Source: CAZERD01 sp964515405
GTDB lineage: Bacteria > Campylobacterota_A > Desulfurellia > Desulfurellales > CAZERD01
Assembly (NCBI GenBank): GCA_964515405.1
Contig: CAZERD010000017.1
Span: 1 to 26,658, forward strand
Direction: 5' to 3'
DNA length: 26,658 bases
Below are positions 1 through 7,344 of the stretch, one piece after another (position 1 is the stretch's first letter; the number at the start of each line of letters is the position of its first letter). Made by a program: the position numbers and the translations under genes. The notes beneath the pieces are model-generated. The model did no database searches and was not told the DNA's origin. It saw nothing but the letters and a program-made list of their open reading frames with translations.

Positions 1-1
1 C

Positions 2-871
2 GGGGTACATGGAGAACCGATAACGTTCGGGTTTGTATTGGCACTATGGTACGACGAAATGAGAAGAAACCTGGAAAGGATAAAAAACGCCCAGAGAGAA
101 GTATCATGCGGAAAGATATCTGGATCCATGGGCACATTCGCAAACGTTCCCCCAGAGGTGGAGGAAATAGCATGCAGACTCCTTTCACTTAAACCTGTCA
201 GTATTTCCAATCAGGTAATACAAAGAGACATATACGCTCAGTACCTAGCTACACTCGCCATTACAGCATCTTCCATTGAAAAGATAGCTACCCAAATAAG
301 ACACTATCAGAGAACAGAGGTTAGAGAAGCAGAAGAATACTTCCACCCTGGTCAAAAGGGTTCATCTAGCATGCCACATAAGAGAAATCCTGTGCTCAGT
401 GAAAATCTATGCGGTCTGGCACGACTGGTCAGATCCTACGCAGCCGCCTCACTTGAAAATATAGCACTATGGCACGAGAGAGACATATCCCATTCTTCAA
501 ACGAGAGGGTAACCCTGCCTGACTCAAACATACTGGTTGACTTCATGCTGAATAGACTAAACGAGATTATATCCAACCTCATTGTGTACAGGGATAACAT
601 GCTTAAAAACTTGAATCTGCTGAACGGTATTATATACTCCCAGAGAGTGATGTTAACGCTGATAGAAAAGGGTATGGACAAACTAAAAGCCTACGAAATC
701 ACTCAAAAACATGCGATGAATTCCTTAAATTCCGGAAGGGAATATAAAGCACTACTGTTGGGGGACGAAATAATAATGAACTTTGCAACCCAAGAAGATA
801 TAGAAGGTTGTTTCGACCCAACGTATTACGTTAGGAGGATAGATGATATCTTCAAGAGGGTATTTGGTTAA
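2..871 (+). CDS. purB: Adenylosuccinate lyase, 3' part (5' end outside window)
   Basis: This is the C-terminal portion of adenylosuccinate lyase, which cleaves SAICAR to AICAR plus fumarate and adenylosuccinate to AMP plus fumarate in purine synthesis. The reading frame is open from base 2, so the true start lies upstream; the TTG at 38 is internal. The frame opens with GVHGEPITFGF, matching the family's H-G-x-x-A/E-P-T-T-F-G segment. SGSMGTFANVPPEVEE follows, then the fumarase/aspartase superfamily signature loop GSSSMPHKRNP with its catalytic Ser. The C-terminal helical domain ends normally at TAA 869-871. It is the first visible gene of a same-strand run through the chemotaxis genes to purL. 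Its last 29 bases overlap the next gene, which suggests co-transcription. The assignment is secure from motifs; only the start is missing. Confidence 0.96.
   Translation, partial: GVHGEPITFGFVLALWYDEMRRNLERIKNAQREVSCGKISGSMGTFANVPPEVEEIACRLLSLKPVSISNQVIQRDIYAQYLATLAITASSIEKIATQIRHYQRTEVREAEEYFHPGQKGSSSMPHKRNPVLSENLCGLARLVRSYAAASLENIALWHERDISHSSNERVTLPDSNILVDFMLNRLNEIISNLIVYRDNMLKNLNLLNGIIYSQRVMLTLIEKGMDKLKAYEITQKHAMNSLNSGREYKALLLGDEIIMNFATQEDIEGCFDPTYYVRRIDDIFKRVFG
833..838 (+). promoter_or_regulatory. Shine-Dalgarno AGGAGG inside purB
   Basis: A perfect AGGAGG lies inside the last codons of purB, 4 bases before the ATG at 843. It supports starting the histidine kinase at 843, within purB, rather than at a later in-frame Met. 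It implies translation of the kinase from the purB transcript. Confidence 0.6.
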
Positions 872-1934
872 AACAAATCCCTATGATGGTATACTGGACA
901 ACATGCTAAGTGCAGTAGCCTTCCTAAACGAGGAAGGAAATCTCGTGAGAAGCAACAAAGTATTCAAAGAGGAGTATGGTGAGGTAAGTAACATAAGGGA
1001 AATACTCATAGAAAGCGACAGAGGAGTATTTTTTGACAATTTGATGAGAATAATCAAAGAGAAAATGGGTTACAGAAACTTTATACACACCGTAAGGAAT
1101 AATCACTCCAAACTATGCTATTTAAACGCCTTCACATACAACGGGGAAATAATATTTGAGTTGATGAATCTGGAGCTGTTTGACGGCAAGACAGCCATAG
1201 GAAGACAACTAAGTGAATTCTTCAATTCAATGACAGTAGGACTCGCACACTCCATGAGAAACCCCATCATGAGCATGGGCGGCATGATTAACAGAATGCG
1301 CTCAAAGATGCCTAGAGAATGCGCTAACGCAGTGAGTAACTATCTTGACTATATAGACCTGTCGCTCAAAAAAATGCTCAACTTAATATTCAACATAGAA
1401 TCCATCAATGAATCATTCCACTCACCCCTGGAACACGTTGACATAGCATCCATCGTAGCAGAAGCAATTGAAAAACTCAGCAACACAAACAGAGTAATAG
1501 AATTCGTATCTCATGCGAAGGGAGAAACCCTTGTATTTTCAAATAGAGAGCACCTCAGGTTCATCATAGAGGAACTAGTAAGAAATGCCATAGAGGCAAC
1601 AGAAGACGGTGGAAGAATAGAAATAGAGCTTGATAGATACGGGGATTCCGTAAGCCTCAGAATTTCTGATAACGGACGAGGAATCAAGGAAAAAGACCTC
1701 CAAATGATCTTGGTACCGTTCTTTTCCACAAAACCAGACAGAATAGGATTAGGACTATCCCTTGTTAAATTGCTCGTTGACTATTATAATGGGAAGTTAG
1801 AAATAACATCTTCAGAGGGCGAGGGAACAATGATAGAAATTATCCTACCAGTTGAAAGGAGAAATCCCATTAGGGTTAGGCATCTGCACGATATCCTTGA
1901 CTGGGGAGGAAACGATCCAAACAAAAGGGGGTGA
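843..1934 (+). CDS. NtrB-like soluble sensor histidine kinase
   Basis: This 363-residue sensor kinase has no obvious signal peptide or membrane segment, so it is probably cytoplasmic. Residues about 15-115 look like a PAS-type sensory domain. The HisKA phosphoacceptor box is at 132-142 (GLAHSMRNPIM, His136), where the usual E or D after His is replaced by Ser. The ATPase domain has an N-box at 244-251 (ELVRNAIE, Asn248), a G1 box DNGRGI at 276-281, an F-box FFSTK at 293-297 and a G2 box GLGLSLVK at 302-309. It ends in GEGTMIEIILP. This layout fits the NtrB/AtoS-like class. No response regulator of NtrC type is adjacent; the nearest receivers are CheV and CheY. The ATG at 843 overlaps purB by 29 bases and has AGGAGG upstream. 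The signal sensed and the partner are unknown. Confidence 0.85.
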   Translation: MISSRGYLVKTNPYDGILDNMLSAVAFLNEEGNLVRSNKVFKEEYGEVSNIREILIESDRGVFFDNLMRIIKEKMGYRNFIHTVRNNHSKLCYLNAFTYNGEIIFELMNLELFDGKTAIGRQLSEFFNSMTVGLAHSMRNPIMSMGGMINRMRSKMPRECANAVSNYLDYIDLSLKKMLNLIFNIESINESFHSPLEHVDIASIVAEAIEKLSNTNRVIEFVSHAKGETLVFSNREHLRFIIEELVRNAIEATEDGGRIEIELDRYGDSVSLRISDNGRGIKEKDLQMILVPFFSTKPDRIGLGLSLVKLLVDYYNGKLEITSSEGEGTMIEIILPVERRNPIRVRHLHDILDWGGNDPNKRG

Positions 1935-1938
1935 GCGC

Positions 1939-4248
1939 ATGTCTGATGAGATGCAGGAAATAATTCAAGACTTCCTTGTTGAGGCAGAAGAACTCGTTGA
2001 AGAGCTGGATGAGGATCTGGTTGCACTTGAGGCATCACCTCAGGACTCAGAGCTCCTCAACAAGATATTCCGTGCATTCCATACCATAAAAGGCTCATCA
2101 AGCTTCTTGGGTTTCGACAAATTGACCCACCTTACACACAAACTTGAGGACGTACTTAACAGGCTCCGTAAATTTGAGATTCAGCTCAACAGCCGCATGA
2201 TGGACGCTATACTATCGGGCGTAGACAAGATGAAGGAAATGATAGAGGCAATAAAAAACGGTGAGGACATAGATAGCTTTAACATAGAGGATAACGTAAA
2301 AGCTCTGGAGGAATTCCTTACTAATACAGAAGAACCCCCCTCTCAAGAGGAACTCTCACCCAAACAAGAGCAAACCGCAGAGGGAAAAAAGGAGGATGAA
2401 ACCGACGAACTTATCAAACTTCAGGAAGAGGAAATAAAAAAAGAAGAAGAACAAAGCAAGCCAAAGAAAAAAAGCGACGAAGAAATAGAAGCAGAGATTC
2501 AAAGATTGTTAGCTCAGAGAATGGAGGAAGACAGAAAGAGAAGAGAAGCCAGAAAAAAGGCCCAGCAACAATCACAACAAAAACCAAGCGAAACGCAGAA
2601 AAAGGATTCCCAGTCAAAACCCTTGGTGGAACAAACCATCAGGGTAAACGTGGACAGATTGGACGCTCTGATGAACTTGGTTGGAGAACTCGTGCTGGGC
2701 AAAAACAGGCTCGTTAGCGTTGCTCAGAAGATGGAAGAAAAGTTTGAGGGAAGTGAGCTGGCAGAAGAGATATCCTCCGTTGCATCCCAAATAACGTTGG
2801 TCACCACTGACCTCCAAATGGGAGTCATGAGAACCAGAATGATAACCATAGGAAAAGTGTTCAACAAGTTTCCAAGGGTGGTCAGGGATATAGCAAGAAA
2901 CCTCAATAAAGAGGTTGAACTGATAATAGAAGGGGCAGACACTGAGCTGGATAAAAATGTAGTGGAAGAAATAAATGACCCACTGGTACACCTTATAAGA
3001 AACGCTATAGACCATGGTATAGAAACACCAGAGGAAAGAGAGCAAAAAGGCAAACCAAGAAAAGGAAAGGTTACCCTCTCTGCCTTCCATGAGGGTAACT
3101 ACATAGTTATAGAAGTGAAAGACGACGGAAGAGGAATGGATCCTGAGCTTATAAAACAAAAAGCCATAGAAAAAGGTATTGTAACACCATCTGAAGCGGA
3201 GCAAATGGGAAGGGACGAAGCTCTTGCTCTTATATTCAGACCAGGGTTTTCTACAACGGACAGGGCAAGCGATATCTCAGGCCGCGGTGTGGGAATGGAT
3301 GTAGTAAAAACCAACATAGAAAAACTTAACGGCATAATAGAAATAAAAACGAGAGAAAACGAGGGAACAAGTATTATACTGAGAATACCGCTAACGCTTG
3401 CCATCATCCAGGCTCTTCTTGTTAAGGTGGTCAACGAATTCTTCGCTATACCGCTGGTCAGCGTCATAGAAACGGTAAGAATAACACAGGATGACATAAA
3501 AAAGGTGGAAAACAGGGATGTGCTCAAACTGAGAGACAGCATAATTTCCCTTGTCTACCTTGGCGATGTACTTGGCATAGGAGAGGGCACAAAAACCCTC
3601 AACGAAAAAGACATATATGTGGTAATAATAGCTGTAGCAGAAAAAAGAATAGGTATAGTGGTAGACAAACTAATAGGCAGAGAAGAAATAGTCATAAAAT
3701 CACTGGGCAATTATCTGACAAACATCAAGTCAATATCCGGAGCAACAATAATGGGGGATGGCTCCGTAACACTCATACTTGATGTGAGCTCGGTAATAAG
3801 GGAGGCATCAGATATCAAAAGCCGCATAAGGGATCACTTCATAAACTTTGAAGCTTTAAAGGATAAAAAACCCGTCTCTTTCATAGTGAGTAGAGATGAG
3901 AAATTCACGGAGAGACTCAAGCGAAAACTGATTGAGAAAGGCTACGACGTAAAGACGGAAAGCTCCGTGAAAAGAGCATTCGATATGGCTGCTAGGAATG
4001 TCGCGAAATTAGTATTCGTAGACCTTGAATTTCCAGTAGGTGATGGGTATAACTTCACCAAGAGACTGAGGGAGTTCGCAGCCTACAAGAACGCTATCTT
4101 CGTGGGTATTTCAACGGAGGGATTATTTGACAAAGACAAGGCTGCGGAGGCCAAATTCTTGGATGTTATCTCTCCTGAAGTGGAAGACAACAAGATAGAA
4201 GAAATCTTGGAAATAGCCAAAAAGAAGAGAAGAAAGAGGGTGGCCTGA
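1939..4248 (+). CDS. cheA: Chemotaxis histidine kinase CheA with degenerate C-terminal receiver domain
   Basis: CheA is the central kinase of chemotaxis; it autophosphorylates and passes phosphate to CheY. The start is the ATG at 1939, preceded by GGGGGTG; an in-frame ATG at 1852 lies inside the upstream kinase and is rejected. The protein has 769 residues. P1/HPt: 1-130, with FHTIKG and phosphoacceptor His48. Residues 130-228 are a very charged K/E/Q-rich linker with no recognisable P2. P3 dimerisation: about 230-305. P4 ATPase: N-box HLIRNAIDHG (Asn355), DDGRGM 395-400, GRGVGMDVV 448-456. P5/CheW-like: about 485-625. Residues 643-765 look like a receiver fold: Asp695 occupies the phosphoacceptor position (VFVDLEFP), but the acidic pair is replaced by SRD and the conserved Lys is absent (VISPE). 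The CheW gene follows with a 1-base TGATG overlap. Confidence 0.96.
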   Translation: MSDEMQEIIQDFLVEAEELVEELDEDLVALEASPQDSELLNKIFRAFHTIKGSSSFLGFDKLTHLTHKLEDVLNRLRKFEIQLNSRMMDAILSGVDKMKEMIEAIKNGEDIDSFNIEDNVKALEEFLTNTEEPPSQEELSPKQEQTAEGKKEDETDELIKLQEEEIKKEEEQSKPKKKSDEEIEAEIQRLLAQRMEEDRKRREARKKAQQQSQQKPSETQKKDSQSKPLVEQTIRVNVDRLDALMNLVGELVLGKNRLVSVAQKMEEKFEGSELAEEISSVASQITLVTTDLQMGVMRTRMITIGKVFNKFPRVVRDIARNLNKEVELIIEGADTELDKNVVEEINDPLVHLIRNAIDHGIETPEEREQKGKPRKGKVTLSAFHEGNYIVIEVKDDGRGMDPELIKQKAIEKGIVTPSEAEQMGRDEALALIFRPGFSTTDRASDISGRGVGMDVVKTNIEKLNGIIEIKTRENEGTSIILRIPLTLAIIQALLVKVVNEFFAIPLVSVIETVRITQDDIKKVENRDVLKLRDSIISLVYLGDVLGIGEGTKTLNEKDIYVVIIAVAEKRIGIVVDKLIGREEIVIKSLGNYLTNIKSISGATIMGDGSVTLILDVSSVIREASDIKSRIRDHFINFEALKDKKPVSFIVSRDEKFTERLKRKLIEKGYDVKTESSVKRAFDMAARNVAKLVFVDLEFPVGDGYNFTKRLREFAAYKNAIFVGISTEGLFDKDKAAEAKFLDVISPEVEDNKIEEILEIAKKKRRKRVA

Positions 4249-4793
4249 TGTTTAAGGAAATGAAATCTATTGAAGAGGGCTTATTTGACAAAAGACTGAG
4301 CATAGATGAGGATCGAACAGCACCTACGCCTGCAACGAAGGATCAAACCAAAAGGATGCTTATAAGTAGTGACCATGAACAGGTAGTTGGATTTAGGCTA
4401 GACGATGAGCTGTTTGGCATCAATATACTGAACATAGAAGAAATCATTAAGCCAATAGAGACTACCCACGTCCCAAACACAGAAGAATTCGTACTGGGCG
4501 TGGTAAACCTCAGGGGCAAGATAGTGCCCATAATAGACCTAAGACTTAAATTCATGCTTGACACAAAGAGAGTGGATTACGGTAGTAGGGTAATAGTTGT
4601 GAAATCTGAGAAGAACTATGTGGTAGGATTCCTCGTGGACAGTATAGAGAAGGTGTACTATGTTGACAGAAATAACATAGATCCGGTGCCACCAAATGTA
4701 CCCGACAATATCCAAAGGTATGTAAAAGGTGTTGGGAAGCTGGATAATGATAAGATAATAACGCTCTTAGACGTTGATGAAATTCTCTCATAA
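4248..4793 (+). CDS. cheW: Chemotaxis coupling protein CheW
   Basis: This 181-residue CheW couples chemoreceptors to CheA. The CheW domain spans about residues 43-178. It begins VVGFRLDDELFGINI at 46-60 and contains the hallmark VVNLRGKIVPIIDLR at 85-99. It has an unconserved polar N-terminal extension of about 42 residues that is longer than in the minimal enterobacterial protein. A later internal Met (residue 37) could shorten it, but the TGATG overlap with cheA at 4246-4250 favours the full-length start by translational coupling. CheV follows 11 bases after the stop. Family assignment is certain; the role of the extension is unknown. Confidence 0.95.
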   Translation: MFKEMKSIEEGLFDKRLSIDEDRTAPTPATKDQTKRMLISSDHEQVVGFRLDDELFGINILNIEEIIKPIETTHVPNTEEFVLGVVNLRGKIVPIIDLRLKFMLDTKRVDYGSRVIVVKSEKNYVVGFLVDSIEKVYYVDRNNIDPVPPNVPDNIQRYVKGVGKLDNDKIITLLDVDEILS

Positions 4794-4804
4794 GGGGGGA
4801 CATA

Positions 4805-5740
4805 ATGGCCACCGACAGAATAGATGTCATGAGAACAGGAACAAATCAGATTGAGCTTGTTGATTTTAGAATGTATGAAGAAAGAAAGGATGGAATATAC
4901 GAAGGTATTTACGGAATCAATATAGCAAAGGTCAAAGAAATAATACGATACCCCAAAATAGTTAAAGTACCCTCCAAAGATCAGCTCCTTGAAGGTATAT
5001 ATAACCTCAGAGGAGAAGTAATCCCTATCGTCAGCCTTGCAAGATGGCTAGACATAAAGGAACCACCAAACATAACCACGAAAAAGGTGATAATAACACT
5101 TTTCAATAATATTACAGTTGGATTCATAGTACACGATGCAAAAAGAATAAGAAGAATATCTTGGAGATTTGTCAAACCACCAAATGATGTGCTTGTCCAT
5201 CAGTATGGAAACAAAATAATAGGTACCATAAACTTAGACGAAGAACACGTTATGCTGATCCTTGACTTTGAGAGTATATGCGAGGAAATAGGCATATTCT
5301 CTGAGGAAACCATAAAAAGAATGGAAGAAGAAGCTACCTCTGTGGCAAAAGAGAAAAAGGCAAAAATACTCATAGCCGATGATTCAGGCACAGCAAGGAA
5401 GATAATAAAAACAGCTATATCTCCACTCGCAGAAAATATCATAGAAACAAAAAACGGACAGGAGGCATGGGACACCCTGAACGAGCTGTACGAAAAAACT
5501 CACAACATAAAGGACCACGTGGACATAGTAATAACAGATGTAGAAATGCCAGAAATGGATGGCTATAGGCTAACAAAACTCATAAAATCAGATGAACGCT
5601 TCAAAAGTATGCCGGTAATCATGAACACCTCTCTATCAGGCACAGCTAACATAGCTAAGGCAAAAGAAGTAGGTGTTGATGCTTTCTGCACCAAGTTTGT
5701 GGCGGATGAGTTTGTAAAAGCTGTATCACTGTTCATTTAA
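4805..5740 (+). CDS. cheV: CheV: CheW-receiver hybrid chemotaxis protein
   Basis: This 311-residue hybrid has a CheW-like domain at about 13-165 (YNLRGEVIPIVSLARW at 66-81) and a receiver domain at about 185-311. The receiver keeps the active residues: acidic pair Asp192-Asp193 in IADDS, phosphoacceptor Asp245 in IVITDVEMPEMDG, Thr/Ser near 275 and Lys297 in CTKF. CheV couples CheA to receptors and is thought to tune the array or act as a phosphate sink once phosphorylated by CheA. Its receiver should be functional, in contrast to the CheA tail. An AAGGGGG Shine-Dalgarno just before the ATG supports the start. It sits 11 bases after cheW and 18 before cheX, within one operon. Confidence 0.94.
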   Translation: MATDRIDVMRTGTNQIELVDFRMYEERKDGIYEGIYGINIAKVKEIIRYPKIVKVPSKDQLLEGIYNLRGEVIPIVSLARWLDIKEPPNITTKKVIITLFNNITVGFIVHDAKRIRRISWRFVKPPNDVLVHQYGNKIIGTINLDEEHVMLILDFESICEEIGIFSEETIKRMEEEATSVAKEKKAKILIADDSGTARKIIKTAISPLAENIIETKNGQEAWDTLNELYEKTHNIKDHVDIVITDVEMPEMDGYRLTKLIKSDERFKSMPVIMNTSLSGTANIAKAKEVGVDAFCTKFVADEFVKAVSLFI

Positions 5741-5758
5741 AAACTCAGGAGCGGCGTT

Positions 5759-6232
5759 ATGAGTTCTATAAGCGTGGAGTGGATAAACCCATTTATTGAA
5801 GCCACCATTGAAATAATGAAGAGTGTGGCTATGATAGAGCCCAAAATGGGGAAACCGAGAGTCAAATCAGAGGCAAAGTCCGGGTACGACATCAGCGGAA
5901 TAATTGGTTTAACAGGGGAAGCAACCGGTTCTATAGCCTTATCATTGCCCAAAAAAACAGCCCTCAGCATAGTGAGCAACTTCATGGGACAGGAGGTACT
6001 TGGTCTTGATGCAGACACAGCAGACGCCATAGGTGAAATAACAAACATGATAGCAGGAAAAGCCAAAAAGATATTCTCGGAGAAAGGGATCAAGATGAAA
6101 ATCTCCATCCCCAATGTCGTCATAGGCAAAGAACATACCATAAACCCACAAAAAAGTATTCCCACCATAGAAATACCCTTCTCCTCAGAAGTAGGAGACT
6201 TCGCCATACAGGTATCCTTGAAAAAAAGCTAA
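5759..6232 (+). CDS. cheX: CheX-family CheY-P phosphatase
   Basis: This 157-residue protein belongs to the CheC/CheX/FliY phosphatase family and would dephosphorylate CheY-P. The diagnostic single E-x2-N catalytic motif is visible in GEITNMIAGKAK, with Glu93 and Asn96. One motif rather than two, plus the length, points to CheX (CheC carries two). N-terminal residues WINPFIEATIEIM are also typical of CheX. A Shine-Dalgarno CAGGAG precedes the ATG. It is followed 11 bases later by a CheZ-type phosphatase, so the operon encodes two unrelated phosphatases. CheX of other bacteria acts as a soluble dimer; nothing here suggests otherwise. Confidence 0.92.
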   Translation: MSSISVEWINPFIEATIEIMKSVAMIEPKMGKPRVKSEAKSGYDISGIIGLTGEATGSIALSLPKKTALSIVSNFMGQEVLGLDADTADAIGEITNMIAGKAKKIFSEKGIKMKISIPNVVIGKEHTINPQKSIPTIEIPFSSEVGDFAIQVSLKKS

Positions 6233-6243
6233 GGAGAGAAAAA

Positions 6244-6963
6244 ATGGGAACTCAGGAAGACATTGACGCCTTGATAGCCCAAATGGATAAAAACGGGGGC
6301 GAAATAGAAAAACTTATGGATTCACTGGAAGAAAACGCACTCTCTGAAGAAGCAAAGGAAAAAGATAAAGAAAAAAAAGAACCAGAAACAACCGAGAAAC
6401 CAGAAAATCAAAAAGAAGATAAACTACTTGAGGCACTATTTCCAGCCTCAAAAAAGAAGGTTGTCGACCAGCTCGATGAGATTACCCAAGAAAGCGAGGA
6501 GAAGGTAAACGTAATCTTCAAAAAACTCGAGAATACGCTGGACGCACTGGATGAAATGGACAAACTTATTTCCTCCGCAAAACCTATACTCAAGGAGCAC
6601 GTAAAATTCATGGAGCTCTTTGTAGAGAGCTTCCCCAGGTCAAGTATAAAGAAAAACTACGAACTATCAAAAAAAATAGAAAATACTATAACAAAACTCG
6701 GAGAGCTCACAGAAGACGTGAGGGATAACATATTCTCAGCCATGGACAATATGCAGTTCCAAGACATAACACGCCAGAAAATAGAGAGGGTCATAAGCGT
6801 GATAAAGGCACTCCACGAGTATCTAAACGCTATATTCGCCCCCTCGGTCGACAGACCACGCGCCAGAGTAGCTCACACAATAGTTGACGAAGAGAATAAA
6901 AGGGATATAGATGAAGAAGTGGATAAAATCATTGAAGAAATGAAAAAAGGAGAGGGCAAATGA
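6244..6963 (+). CDS. cheZ: CheZ-family chemotaxis phosphatase with FliM-like N-terminal peptide
   Basis: This 239-residue, strongly helical and charged protein carries the CheZ active-site pattern D-x3-Q in QFQDITRQKIERVI, with Asp174 and Gln178. That matches the FQD-x-T-x-Q helix of CheZ, which inserts Gln into the CheY active site. A four-helix region is likely at about 75-200. Residues 30-62 are a low-complexity K/E-rich linker. The N-terminus, MGTQEDIDALIAQM, resembles the FliM/FliN switch peptide (S/T-Q-x-E-I-D-A-L-L) that binds CheY-P. The C-terminus DEEVDKIIEEM resembles the CheY-binding tail of enterobacterial CheZ. It overlaps cheY by ATGA (6960-6963), tying production of phosphatase and substrate. 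AAGGAGAG precedes the start. Family call is strong; the two docking peptides are inferred. Confidence 0.88.
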   Translation: MGTQEDIDALIAQMDKNGGEIEKLMDSLEENALSEEAKEKDKEKKEPETTEKPENQKEDKLLEALFPASKKKVVDQLDEITQESEEKVNVIFKKLENTLDALDEMDKLISSAKPILKEHVKFMELFVESFPRSSIKKNYELSKKIENTITKLGELTEDVRDNIFSAMDNMQFQDITRQKIERVISVIKALHEYLNAIFAPSVDRPRARVAHTIVDEENKRDIDEEVDKIIEEMKKGEGK

Positions 6964-7334
6964 GGTTTATCACTGTAGACGACTCGTCCACAATGAGAAG
7001 AATCATAAAGAACACTATAAAAAGAATAGGGTACGGAGATGACGTTCTTGAGGCAGAAAACGGAAAAGAAGCACTGGAAATACTAAACACAACACCAGTG
7101 GACGTTATAATAACGGATTGGAACATGCCCGTGATGGATGGTCTAACCTTCGTAAAAAAAGTCAGAGCGGACAAGAGGTTTGATGACGTACCCATAATCA
7201 TGGTTACCACAGAAGCAGCAAAGGAAGACATCATAACAGCACTAAAAGCAGGAGTTAACAATTATATAGTTAAGCCATTCACTCCAGACGTTCTGAAAGA
7301 CAAAATAGATACTGTCTTGGGCTTAAAGGACTAA
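6960..7334 (+). CDS. cheY: Chemotaxis response regulator CheY
   Basis: This is a single-domain receiver of 124 residues, the size of classical CheY. All catalytic positions are present: acidic pair Asp7-Asp8 (TVDDSS), phosphoacceptor Asp53 (IITDWNMPVMDG), Thr83 (MVTTEA), Lys105 (VKPF). The aromatic switch residue of CheY corresponds to Tyr102 (NNYIVKPF). Phosphorylated by CheA, it would bind the flagellar switch; CheX and CheZ encoded just upstream would dephosphorylate it. It starts in an ATGA overlap with the cheZ stop, with AAAGGAGAGG upstream. purL begins 10 bases after its stop. Confidence 0.96.
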   Translation: MRFITVDDSSTMRRIIKNTIKRIGYGDDVLEAENGKEALEILNTTPVDVIITDWNMPVMDGLTFVKKVRADKRFDDVPIIMVTTEAAKEDIITALKAGVNNYIVKPFTPDVLKDKIDTVLGLKD

Positions 7335-7344
7335 AAAACAGAAT

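Noticed and set aside
1852..1938. Upstream extension of cheA from the ATG at 1852
   Set aside because: It overlaps the histidine kinase by 83 bases, the added residues are not CheA-like, and the ATG at 1939 has a good GGGGGTG ribosome site followed at once by the HPt domain.
2614..3204. Long minus-strand frame of 196 codons opposite cheA
   Set aside because: It lies entirely within a well-conserved CheA coding region and has an implausible composition (many Phe, Tyr, Ser, His); it is a shadow of the A-rich coding strand.
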